DNA from: Lactarius indigo
Taxonomy: Eukaryota > Basidiomycota > Agaricomycetes > Russulales > Russulaceae
Assembly: GCA_025766275.1 (NCBI GenBank)
Contig: JAFKAC010000105.1
Span: 1 to 64,000, forward strand
Direction of reading: 5' to 3'
Length of the DNA: 64,000 nucleotides
Shown: piece after piece, positions 31,202 to 41,717 of the stretch
Position numbering within the stretch: position 1 is the stretch's first letter
Layout of the letters: each line of letters begins with the position of its first letter
The notes under the pieces: model-generated
What the model saw: the letters and a program-made list of their open reading frames with translations, nothing else
Databases searched by the model: none
Told to the model about the DNA's origin: nothing
Translations under genes and position numbers: made by a program

Positions 31202-32560
31202 TGTCATGCCTCTGGGGGGGCATGGTCTTCTGTAATGGCTTCCTGTCATGTGGCAGTCAACAGCCAAGTTGGATCAGCACTGAGTGCAACAACTCCTAAG
31301 GTCTTCTATAACAGCCCCTATGCTAAGGTAGCTGATCCTGTGGCAATCCCCCTATACTGAGGTGGGAAAGGTCTTCAAGGGGCTGCTAAGTCCAAGAGTT
31401 GGAGTCTATTGTCAATGGACAAGCTCAAAGGCTTAAGTCCAAAGGTTATGTGCCACTGGGCTGACCAGTCTGGGAAGAAAGGAGGATGAGAGCAAAGTCA
31501 AGGGGAAGCCTGCATAGAGGCTGAGAGGGGAATGACCCAAAGGGGATAAGGGTCAAGGGTCAAGGGTTCTGGGTCAAAGGCTTGAGTGCTGAAGGGACTG
31601 AGGCACTCAAGGAGACAATGGGAGATACAATGCAGATAGTTGATTAAGCCAAAGCTAAGAAGCTAAGGTGCATTACAGGAGTCCTAATATAGTACAGGAT
31701 TGTGCCTGAGTGTGTAATGCTACTGGTTGCTATAGATAGAGTGCCAGCAAGACAGTGTGCCAGCAAAGCAAGGGGAGAAGGAGTAAGAATAGCACAGAAG
31801 GTACTAGAACAATCAGATAAGGGGAAGCATGGTCTAGACTGGTTTAAGAGAGATAATGATGAACAGCACACATAGAGATCTTACTCACAGAGACAAAGTA
31901 GACTGTGGTGAGATAAGAAGGGTGGCTGGAAAGCAGCAACGGGGAGTCAAGCAGTGGAAGCAAGAAGATAGTCTGGCACACAAACAGTGAGAACTGATGT
32001 TGTTACATTGGAGGGAAGGAAGCTTACCTGGCACACAAACAGTGAGAACTGATGTGGACCAGGAGCGTACATGGTACTCTACTTATACTCCTACAGAGAG
32101 TGACAGTAGTACAAGGTAAGTAACGCTAGTCACGGAATTCAAAGGTGCTATTGTTCTACAAAGGGACAAGGGAGTGGACGCTTTGAGAACAAGGGAAGGG
32201 AGTACAAGGAGAGTCCAGAACTAGATGATATCATAATGAAAATAATACTAAGTAAAGAACAAAGGGAAGTACAAAAGCGTTATACAACGCAGAGTCCGGA
32301 TGTATGATGTCATAGAAGTACAGTGATGTCATAGATGACGCAATGGTAAGTCCAGATTGTACAGATCAAATAGTATCTAATCTACAGGTCCTGTATATCT
32401 AATCTAGAGCAGTCCATGCTGCAAGTCCGGTCCGTACGAGCCGCTAAGTGCGCAAGGGTCACTTATCAACAGATAACTGTTCAGAAAGGAAATGGAGATG
32501 GATCAGATGAGATAAGGACAGGAAAGGAAAGTTAGTGGGGGGAGTGGGAAGTTCATGACA
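31202..32560 (+). repeat. LTR-C solo LTR split by an LTR-A insertion
   Basis: LTR-C begins TGTCATGCCTCTG and ends GTTCATGACA, the same termini as the copies at 44,603-45,346 and 35,872-48,149. Its middle is interrupted by LTR-A at 31,857-32,471. No exact target duplication remains around LTR-C. Confidence 0.75.
31857..32471 (-). repeat. LTR-A solo LTR with leader duplication, nested in LTR-C
   Basis: 615 bp, exact target duplication GATAA (31,852-31,856 and 32,472-32,476). It carries the GT-AG intron-like duplicated unit at 31,973-32,027 (minus). Confidence 0.87.
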
Positions 32561-33546
32561 TGGGGACCCCACATGGTGTGTTGCACAGACAGGTTTGGAA
32601 CTGCAGAAAGGCAATGTTTATGAGTGGCACAGTGCCAGTTGTTGGTTGGGCTCAGGAACAAGAGTGGGTGTGGGTAGAAAGAGTTGATTCATTGTGTAGG
32701 AGTACATGCATGAGTGTACAGAGTGCAGGAGGGAGTGGATGGCCTGTGGCCACAAGTTGGTCTGCAAGTACAGGTGCAGGGGGATGGGCTTCTGGGAAGA
32801 CTGGTGTTGTATGTATACATGAGAATGGGAGGACAAGCTGGTGTGCAAGTGACTCTCAAAGAGTGTGTTGAACTGAATGGTACCTGTCTGAGTTGTTGGC
32901 AAGTTGTTTGTAGCTCCACCAGGGAGGCTCCAGAAGCTCAAGAATCTGTGATAATATTTTGTTAGATCAACAATGAAAATAGAAGCTGTGAAAAAGAGGG
33001 AATAAGAGGACCTTTCATTCTCTCATTCAAAATTGGTCTCAGCACTATAGTCAGCAAGACTACAGTAAATGTGTGAGGCACCAATTGCCATGACAACTTC
33101 ACAAAGGAGTGGTGAGATTGTGGTGAGAAAATAAATATGCTTGTACTCACATTTGGATGTTTGGAATATCTGAGAGAGCAAGGGACATCAGTGGGTGTGA
33201 ATCACAGATCAAGTGGTTCATCACAGACCAGGTTGAAATACTCTAATTCTGTTATACAGAACAGGAGGTTGCAAGGTTGAGCCCCTGTGAGTGAAGAACA
33301 GAAGTGATGTACCATTCAAATTGAGAAAAGTGAATACCTAACATCATTTGAGTAAAGTTAACCCATGAGATAAATGGAATATGCACAGTTTTTGGGGTGT
33401 CCACAACAGCAACAATGATGAACCATAGTATCCCCTGTCTGGCACACTGTTCAGCTTTACATAAGGATAGAGTAAAAATGACAACTTACCTGAAAGCAAA
33501 GGAAGTGCCAGAGACCATACATGCCCACATCTTTGTAGTGTTTCAA
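32561..33546. other. Unassigned DNA
   Basis: Short frames only, up to 107 codons on the minus strand, without motifs. I see no repeat boundaries. Confidence 0.35.
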
Positions 33547-34736
33547 TGTTACGCCCTAGCAGGGGTGTGGGTTCTGAAGGTTCTGAGTTACACAAGTATC
33601 AAGTGAAGACATCTGTTGTCTTATTGCTATGAAATACAAGTGGCAGGGGTGTGGCACAAAGTCCAGCACTACTCTGTAAGATAAGGCTCCTTGCCTAAAG
33701 TGTATAACACTTCTCTACATTCTATCTTACAAGTGCACAGAGTCTGACAGGTGTAATGCATTGATATAGTTCAACTGCAAAGACTTCAAGGTGTCCTGGT
33801 TAAGGGCAGAGGTAGGGGATGCACAAGAAGAGGGGATAAGGCAAGGTCACACCAAAGGTATGAAGATAAGGTTGCTAGATTGCAAACAAAGCCAAGTCTG
33901 GCTTCCTACAGTCTATGGTACAGGATAAGGTTCCAAACAACATGAACACAAGTCCATACAATATCAAAGAGACCAAATGGGTTAAGAGGGCATTTGGTGA
34001 TGAACAGCACACTAGAAGGGCATACTCACAGAGGGCTAAAGAGTCTGTGGTGAGATACACTGGGGTGCTTGAAGCAGCTACAGGGGTTATCAGGCAAGAG
34101 AAGCAAAGTAGTTGTCTGGCACACAGCAGTGAGAGAACTGATGTTACATTGGAAGGAAGGGAGCTTACCTGACACACAGCAGTGAGAGAACTGATGTGGA
34201 CCAGGAGCATACATGGTACTCTACTTATACTCCTACAGAGAGTGACAGTAATACAACACTAGTAACACTAGTCACAGAATACAAGGTGATATTGTTCTAT
34301 AAAGGGACAAAAGGAGTGAACACTTTGAGAACAAGGACAAGGAGAACAAGAAGAGTCCAGAACCAAATGATATCATACTGACATCATAATAAAGATAGAA
34401 CAAAGCAAAATACAAAAGTGTTGAGTACAATGCAAAGTCCAGAAGTATGATGTCATATAAGTACAGTGATGTCATACATGATGCAATGGTAAGTGCTAGA
34501 TTGTACAGATCAAATCTATATAATCTACAAGTCCAATTAATCTAATCTAAAGCAGTCCATGCTGCAAGTCTGGTCTGTATAAGCTGCTAAGTGCACAAGG
34601 GTCACTTATCAACATTTGGATCAAGGGAACAGTGCCACTAATGATAGTAGCTCCTTTGGTAACAAAGTATAGTACAGAAGGGAAAAGGCAACTGGAGATA
34701 TACTGTAACTGAAGTCTGAAGTGTTGGATCATAACA
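33547..34736 (-). repeat. LTR-B solo LTR split by an LTR-A insertion
   Basis: LTR-B from TGTTACGCCC (33,547) to GATCATAACA (34,736), interrupted by LTR-A at 33,998-34,614. Joining the flanks restores the sequence seen at 13,253-13,833. Confidence 0.8.
33998..34614 (-). repeat. LTR-A solo LTR with leader duplication, nested in LTR-B
   Basis: 617 bp, exact target duplication TTTGG (33,993-33,997 and 34,615-34,619). Intron-like duplicated unit at 34,116-34,168 (minus). Confidence 0.87.
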
Positions 34737-34872
34737 GACAGAGAGGGTTTGCAGCTGAACCATGTTGGATTAGTAATCTGTCACATGACCTGGACAAATA
34801 TGTTCTAGCTTGGTCACCATAAAGAGTGGGACCAGATCAGTACATGTAAAACAATCCACCTCAGTAACCCAT

Positions 34873-34942
34873 GGCTAGGTAGCTCAGTTGGTAGAGCACC
34901 TGGTATATCCAGGAGGCCTGGGTTCAAACCCCAGTCTGGTCA
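34873..34942 (+). repeat. tRNA-like sequence (tRNA pseudogene or SINE head)
   Basis: GGCTAGG pairs with TCTGGTC (using G-U pairs) as an acceptor stem. The A-box-like TAGCTCAGTTGG, the B-box GGTTCAAACCC and a perfect CTGGG/CCCAG T-stem are present. The anticodon arm is imperfect, base 26 is missing and the variable loop is short, so a functional tRNA is unlikely. It sits at the broken edge of a copia fossil, as an inserted SINE or retro-tRNA would. Confidence 0.55.
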
Positions 34943-36650
34943 CTATTACATCTACTTTAACAAACCAGAGTTCATAAGGTGTCTTGCCATTATTGGCAGA
35001 GGTGGTGGTGAGTGTGGTGAGGTAGGCTGGAGTGATGCAAAATTTATCCCAAAGGAAGGCTGGCACATTGCATGCTAGGTGCATGGCTTGCACCTTTCCT
35101 AGCAATGTTCTGTGGAGGTGCTCTGCTTATCCATTATGGGCAGATGTATAGGGGGCTGTAAGTTGGTGATCAATGCCTTCCATGTTGCACCAGTTGTGGA
35201 TGTTCTCAGAAATGAATTTGCCATTGTCAGATACAAGGATCTGAAACTTCTCACCTGACTGGACAGTTACTGCTCTGTGCCAGGTTTGGATTGCATTGCA
35301 TGCTTCCACCTTCAATCACATGGGAATGCTCCACATGTAACTAGAAAAATCATTGATTATGTTCATAGAGTAAACCTTTCCAGAACACAAAGCCACAGCC
35401 ATCAGACCACACAAATCCACATACACCCTTCCTAGTTTTGGCCTTAACCCCTTCACATGCCTTCAAATCTACAAGTGTGTCTGTTTCCTGAGCATGCAGT
35501 GATCACATTTGGGGGGGAGGGAGGAAAGGTTGATGGGCATACCTTCAGAGACCTTATTTTTTGCCATCTCTACAATTGTATAGGCATTGCAATGCCCAAG
35601 GTGGTGATGCCAGGTCTTGATATTTGGTACCTTGGCATACAGTACAGTGGGTGATACTGGCACCTTCTTGTGTTGAACAGAGGTCATTTGCATCATCAGG
35701 ACATACAAGTGCTTGCTGGCAGACAGTGATCCTCATACAACTGTGTTGCTCCAGTTAGTCACCCAGCAGCTGAAGGAGTTGAAGTGGGTGGTGTAGTCCC
35801 TACTCCTGTTCAGCACAAGAAATGGAGATCAGTCATACAGCAGAATCCAGTATATAGAGAACATCAGTGAGTGTCACACCTCTGCAGGGGCATGGTCTTC
35901 TGTAACGGCTTCCTGTTATGTGGCAGACAGTGTTGTCATGACCTTGGTTGGACCTGGTCAGCCAGAAAAGGGTCGTAGACTGACCATTTTTACAGCACAG
36001 TCGGACCAAGGCTGCCAAGGTCAGACCACAGGGCTCATGTTGCCTAATCTAGAGGCCCATTTGCACGCAAACCCTCGCATTTGTACAGTACTTTAGATAT
36101 TAGGATGGTGATATATAGTAAATGATGGGTTCTATACAGCTGTAGTAAAAACGAGAGTGAAAAAATAGTGACTTGCAACGAAATTATGATGCCAGTGCTG
36201 GCCCAGTCATCTGGTAACTCAGGCTCAGAGTCCCTGGGACAATGTCATGCTGCAACGCTCTCTCCTGCTGAGACTTCGTATGCAGCCAGCTCCTCATCCA
36301 GTGCTTGTGTTGATAAGTGACCCTTGCACACTTAGCGGCTCTAACAGACCAGACTTACAGATATGGACTGCTGTAGATTAATTAGGACTGCTTTAGATTA
36401 GATCTGATCTGTACAATCTAGGACTTCTATGACATCACTGTACAATGACATCATATGGACTACTTCCGGACTTTTCATTGTACTACGTTCCCTTGTTCTA
36501 CTTTTGTTCTTATCCTTATTATGATGTCATTATGATATCATCTTTGTCTGGACTCTCTTTGTTCTAGTCGCCTTGTTCTCTTTTGATACACTCCTTTTGT
36601 CCTGTATGAAGAACAACGCTCCTTGTATTCTGTGACTCTATGTTACCACC

Positions 36651-37423
36651 TGTCACGGACGCTCTATTTTCGCCTTATTTTTCTGTATTTTTACGGATTT
36701 ATTTGGTGGAGATACGGGACTCCAACGTTGTGTCAAATATCCAAGTCCTTATCACTAGATATGATAAGATGGTTAGTCACATGATGCCAAACATGTGCAC
36801 CCACAAGCACGTGACCCTGGGATAGTAACTTCCTTATCGGATGTTACCTCTTTAGGTCACCTTCCACATTAGTATAGTAGTTTCTCATTGGACGATAAGC
36901 AGGGAACATTCTAGATAGTTCTAGACTACGTTGTCATAGGGTTGTGACTCATAGATAAGGACACGTCATTGTTCTGTCAGCGTTAATGACTGTGCATCAG
37001 TCAGCACAATAGATAACGCTATTATTAGACACGACGCGTCAGCGTCTGACTCATTACTATTACAATACCTTTAGTAACAAGGTTCCGTAGTAATTCGAAC
37101 TCAGCCGCAGCATAGTATATAAACCCTCATGTAGCGTCCTGAGTGGAACCAACTTGTCCTCTTGGTTCTCCACTCAGGTGTGTATTCCTTTTGTACCTCC
37201 CTTACTTCTCCAATGTTAACTTGTCCTCTTGGTTCTCCACTCAGCGTGCCACTGCGTGATCACTTTGCCTTTGACCTTGTATAAAGGTCTCACGTGTGCA
37301 TACTCTCCGCAGTGACTGTACGTTCGGCGCGTGACTTGTCTCCGCGCTAGGCTTAGGTGTGCTACTAGTTCAGTTCACTTACCTTCTCTTGGTCTAGTTG
37401 TCGCGATAAGTCATACCGCTACA
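36651..37423 (+). repeat. Gypsy-2 5' LTR
   Basis: 773 bp, TGTCACGG ... CCGCTACA. TATATAAA at 37,116; the self-primer AACTTGTCCT at 37,151, 35 bases on. A 27-bp segment at 37,151-37,177 is repeated at 37,218-37,244. Confidence 0.93.
37178..37244 (+). repeat. Intron-like tandem-duplicated leader unit in the Gypsy-2 LTR
   Basis: 67 bp starting GTGTGT and ending CACTCAG. Its last 27 bases duplicate the 27 bases just upstream of it, which begin at the predicted RNA start. The same unit is in the 3' LTR (about 46,444-46,510). Confidence 0.7.
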
Positions 37424-37425
37424 TT

Positions 37426-37435
37426 AGGACAAGTT
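37426..37435 (+). other. Gypsy-2 self-primer binding site
   Basis: AGGACAAGTT, two bases after the 5' LTR, is complementary to AACTTGTCCT at the predicted RNA 5' end (37,151) and to its duplicate (37,218). Confidence 0.7.
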
Positions 37436-37939
37436 CTTCCTTCACACGCCCCTTCATTCTTACCGGCGTTTCTATTTCCCTTTAGGTGGTTGACGACCAC
37501 AAGTCCCTTGTGTCACACACCTCACTCTTTGCCTGTGGACCTTCATACGCAGAATCTGCGCTATCTTGGTACAACTCTATTGTCCGTAAAATCGGCATAG
37601 ATTGTGCTTGCCTATAGGCGTTCTATCTGGTCATCAGTAGAACGTTTGGGTACTGCTTGCAGAACTGGTCACCACGCCAGATAAGCTGCAAGTGGAGGAG
37701 AAGCCTGCCAGGCCTAGCCTGCGACAGCTGTACGCGAAGTAAACAGAAAAGTTTGAGAGCGCTTCGGCGTGAGAGGCAGCCAATAGGTCGAGGAGACTGC
37801 GGCAGACAGCCTTGTGTTCTTGCACAAATTCATTACCCCATTCCTGAGTGTTCCGTTATTGCCGCAGCCTCGCGCAGTGTGAAACTATCACTGTGTATTG
37901 GTCTTGCTTGATCGGACTCTCCAATCACCTTCGACTTAG

Positions 37940-38629
37940 CGTTTCGCGGTCGTCGTAACACGTCGTCATATTATACCACTCCCTTTTTTCAAACTGCCTC
38001 GCATATTTGCGAACGTTCGTCAGCGTCTTCGACGTATCTTCCGGAGGAGACAGGAAACAGTCCTCCCTGTCCCAGCGCCCCCGTCACCCCCACGTTCTTA
38101 TTTCACTCCAAACTTAGCCTCTGCTTCGGCATCGCTACATGTTCAGGGAGCAGGTCAATCGTCCTCTGACCCTATCCCTTCACCTCGCTTCGCATCTCCT
38201 ACTCCAACAGTAGCTTCGGAGCACTCCTACCATTCGGCGCACTCCTCCTCCAACGAGACACTCGTTGACGACCCCCAAGCACCCCCTGTAGTTTATCAGC
38301 AAGAAGTCTTTGCTGGTGAAGAAGTCCACTACAGGTTCTCTTTAGAAGGCGAACCACAGAACGACGCGGAAGCATACGTCCGCACTATCTACTACGATAG
38401 AGATTTTCGTTACGCCCTTCTTGAACTTCACGGAGCATTTGGCCTTGTTGCCGGCACCCCTTTCACCGTCCCTCAGCTGATCGCCTTCGCGGCAGCTCTA
38501 GTCCCCGAACTTTCTCCTCCCCCATCTATCCACTCCCACGATAGCTCCCAAAGGGAAACAGAGAGCAGCACAAGCTCAAGCTCAGTATCCCACAGGAGTA
38601 ACCTCGAAGTACAAAACGACCCTCTCTAA
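37940..38629 (+). CDS. Gypsy-2 upstream open frame (possible Gag N-terminus)
   Basis: About 229 codons without stop, but without an ATG at the start. From 38,129 on it reads like protein (EVFAGEEVHYRFSLEGE, ALLELHGAFGLVAGTPF). It overlaps the gag frame by about 125 bases (38,502-38,629), gag being in the +1 frame relative to it. It may be the original Gag N-terminus separated by a frame change, or an additional ORF. Confidence 0.45.
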   Translation, partial: RFAVVVTRRHIIPLPFFKLPRIFANVRQRLRRIFRRRQETVLPVPAPPSPPRSYFTPNLASASASLHVQGAGQSSSDPIPSPRFASPTPTVASEHSYHSAHSSSNETLVDDPQAPPVVYQQEVFAGEEVHYRFSLEGEPQNDAEAYVRTIYYDRDFRYALLELHGAFGLVAGTPFTVPQLIAFAAALVPELSPPPSIHSHDSSQRETESSTSSSSVSHRSNLEVQNDPL

Positions 38630-38765
38630 AGAAGAAAAAGAGTGGATCAAGAACTTCGACAACTGGGCCGACTTCGACGAAGACGAACAGCTTCGCCTCA
38701 TCGAAGATAGACGGGAGTCGATTAAAAAGTACGAGGAAAGAAAGAGACAAGACGAATTAGATAAG

Positions 38766-39992
38766 ATGTCCGCCGCCGCCACCGCTCCCCCCACACCGAC
38801 AGCTCCTGCTCCGCCCCCAACTCTCAACGACTGCTTGCGCCTAATAAGCGACTTGGGCCAAGTAGTCGGCATACTTACACAAAAGGTCACAGACTTGACT
38901 GCACAGGTTTCAGCAACCGCGGCCAAGCCTAGTGCCCAACACAAGGAAGTAGTGGCCCGTCCCAAAGCCTGGGATGGGAAAGGCAACTCTACAGATGCCC
39001 GTCACTTCCTTGCAGCCTTCCATAATTGGGCAGGCTCACAGCAGGACGCTATGAATACCTGGGACCCGGCCCAGGGCATGTACTTCCGGGCAGAAGACTG
39101 CTGGATTATGGCGGTTCTTAACCTTATGGAAGGGGAAGCCAAGTCATGGGCTCTCCCTTACCTCGAACAACTTCAGTCAAACAATATCCCGTTCGGTAGC
39201 TCTTGGGACGAATTCGTCAAAGAGTTTAACCGACGGTTTTCGCCCCTCGACACTACAGAGACAGCGAGGGAGCAGCTGAAGAAGACAAAGCAGGGCCGCG
39301 GATCGGTTGCAGAGTACCGATCCGTGTTCGAACAATACTCTGGACAGACTGGATGGTCAAAAGCAGACCTCTGCACCCGCTTCTACGACGGTCTCTCGGA
39401 CCGCGTAAAAGACGCCTTAGCCTTGACGGACAAGGCCCATGTCAATTTCGACGACCTCAAGCAGGTCTCACAATCGCTGGATCAGCGACTGAGACAGAGG
39501 GACTCGGAAAAGAAGGGCGGTTCGTCTAGCCAGTCGATCTTGCCTGCAGGCAAGCCGTCCGATCCAGACGCGATGCAAGTTGACGCATCACGTCAGCAGG
39601 GATCCGGCACGAGCAAGCCCGCATCCGGCGGAAAGACCCGGCAGGACTATCAAAAACACATGCAAGGCAAGTGTTACGGGTGTGGCTCTAAGGACCACTC
39701 AAAGAAGGACGGAAACCACGAACGCGACGTGTGCCACCATTGTCAAAAGGTCGGACATAGGGCACCCGTCTGCATGCTCAAATTCATGGGGAAACCTGCC
39801 AAAGCGAAAGCTGCGGCCAGTAGTGAGGAGACCCCCTCCCAGCCTTCTTCCAGTCAGTCGGCGGCTTCCACCGCCCAATCAAGCACTTCCGCACCGCCCA
39901 AAGCCAATACGTCCCAGGCAGACGTGGCAAAGTTATTGGCGGCGCTCACAGCCCAACAAGAGCAAATCAATGCTCTTAAAGCGGCTTTTTAG
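38766..39992 (+). CDS. Gypsy-2 Gag
   Basis: 408 residues from the ATG at 38,766; the frame is open further upstream to 38,502 (with KEEKEWIKNFDNW), so this ATG may not be the true start. A retrotransposon Gag capsid domain spans about residues 55-240 (FLAAFHNWAG, GSSWDEFVKEFNRRFSPLD). Zinc knuckles follow (CYGCGSKDH ... CHHCQKVGHRAPVC). It ends in TTT TAG; the five-T run at the stop would allow a -1 slip into the pol frame, which is open directly past it. Confidence 0.88.
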   Translation: MSAAATAPPTPTAPAPPPTLNDCLRLISDLGQVVGILTQKVTDLTAQVSATAAKPSAQHKEVVARPKAWDGKGNSTDARHFLAAFHNWAGSQQDAMNTWDPAQGMYFRAEDCWIMAVLNLMEGEAKSWALPYLEQLQSNNIPFGSSWDEFVKEFNRRFSPLDTTETAREQLKKTKQGRGSVAEYRSVFEQYSGQTGWSKADLCTRFYDGLSDRVKDALALTDKAHVNFDDLKQVSQSLDQRLRQRDSEKKGGSSSQSILPAGKPSDPDAMQVDASRQQGSGTSKPASGGKTRQDYQKHMQGKCYGCGSKDHSKKDGNHERDVCHHCQKVGHRAPVCMLKFMGKPAKAKAAASSEETPSQPSSSQSAASTAQSSTSAPPKANTSQADVAKLLAALTAQQEQINALKAAF

Positions 39993-40438
39993 ATCCAGGG
40001 GTAGTCATAGCTGCGGACTCCCCCTGTAAAACAGATACGGTTGACTCGGCCTCATGTAGTTCTAAGATATGCCTACGATCTCACCTCATTTCGGACTCGG
40101 ACCAATCTGTAATTCCTACGTACCACTTCGTTTCTGCCTGTCATGTTGATAGTAGTGATGTCTCGGCTTCCTGTTCTGATTCTACATCTACATCTGCCTC
40201 GGAGATGAACAATAGTAATAGTGTTCCGATTGCTCCACAAATTGTAGCAGCGCCGCAAGTGATGAATACTGATGCAGCGCTTTCTTCATGTATTATTCCC
40301 AAAACAAAAGATAGCAGATCTCACTTTCATATTTCTGTTAAATTACAAGGACGTCATCGTACTGTAAAAGTAGCAGCCATGGTAGACTCTGGGGCAACTT
40401 CGTTGTTCCTAGACAAAAAGTACGCTGACCACTGTAAG

Positions 40439-41717
40439 GATACCTCGGGCTCTGGGCCCGAAATCGCCTAGTTTCGGCCATACTCGGTTACCGAATCCTT
40501 CAGCCACTGCAGCCACCCAATTTCGAGTCAACTCGTCGCCGTTCACATTTTCGGTCTCCGCTCCCTCCTGCCTCATTCTCATCGTTCCCTCATTCCCCTT
40601 CTCATACGCTAATACCCAGTCATAATCCAAGTCTTGCCGCGTCGTCTGAGTCCCTATTCTCGTCGTTTCTTGTCTCACTCATCGTCCTTCCCGTTCGCCT
40701 CTCGTAGTTGCCACTGTCCTGTCTGACCCCAGACACCAGTGAAATGCCACCAGACGACATGCCTTGGACGCCCTGCCCGAGCACTCCTTTCGTCCTGTCG
40801 GCTGCCTCTGCGTCGATCGCAGAGGCTTTCTTTCAACCTGTCAAACCTCTCTCCATCACTCCACTAACCTATGTCTCCGCCCCTTTGTCTCTCACCGATC
40901 CACCCGGTCAGTTCTCCTACCCACAAGACGCCGATGAAGATCACGTGAGCCTCTGCGCCGCCGTTGGAGTCGGAGAAGGATTCCCATTGTCGTGCGTCAT
41001 AGCGTTCCGATCTTCTTATTGTCTGTTGTCTCCTATACTCGCTTCCTTTTACTTAGATTCTGAAGGGTGCTCTCCTCATGGTCGCGCCCATATTCCTTTG
41101 CTGGCTCGTACCTATGCCACCTTCCGTTCGTCGTCTCGTTCACCGTCCCTTCTGTTCCCCCTCTGTCCCTCTACCATTACTCGCACTATACGTTCGACTT
41201 AGTCTCAGAACGCGTCGTATACTGGTCCACATGTATTTAAGACGTTCTCTCCGACTCAGGAATATCACTGTCTTTCCCTCTACTTTTATTAGTCTGCCGC
41301 TAAGTCTCTCCATCGCACCGCAACATGTCCACCCTCGTCTCCCGCTAAAAACGCCTATCGTCATCGCCGAACGCCCGCCTTCGTCATCAAGCCATTCCCC
41401 TAGCTTCGTCTTCCGCACATGCCGCTTTTGCCCTCCCTTTCCGCCACCGAGTCGTAGCTCTCGGATCCATTCAAAAATTCAACTCATCGACTTCGACAAC
41501 TAGCTATCGCCCGCCGCCCTTCAGTTCCTCGTGTCACTCTCAGTCGCCCAGGCCGCTCCACTGGCTCTTCCCCTCATTCCGGAACTTCATACAATTATTC
41601 ACACTCTGGCTCGAGCTGAACGATCACAACTCAAGCTCTCGTCTCTTCAAACACCTTCTCGCGGAATCCACTCCGCCACTGGACTCACACGGATGACACT
41701 CCGTACACCACCACAAA
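40439..41717 (+). other. 1.28-kb GC-rich insert in the Gypsy-2 protease gene
   Basis: The protease frame stops making sense after GACCACTGTAAG (to 40,438) and resumes at ATG TTG CAA (41,718); joining these gives a normal protease. The insert shows no terminal repeats or target duplication that I can see. It holds plus-strand frames of 164 and 141 codons (40,708-41,202; 41,078-41,503), proline/serine-rich and without a known motif. It may be a captured host fragment, a Helitron-like insertion, or a retained intron-like piece. Confidence 0.6.

Noticed and set aside
32618..32941. Minus-strand ORF of 107 codons
   Set aside because: Low-complexity His/Ser/Thr/Leu-rich sequence in repeat DNA, no family features.
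34873..34942. Functional tRNA gene
   Set aside because: Anticodon arm mispaired, base 26 absent, variable loop too short.
40439..41717. Simple GT-AG intron explanation for the Gypsy-2 insert
   Set aside because: A GTAAGG donor exists at the left edge, but no acceptor restores the protease frame; joining at AAG|ATG fits far better.
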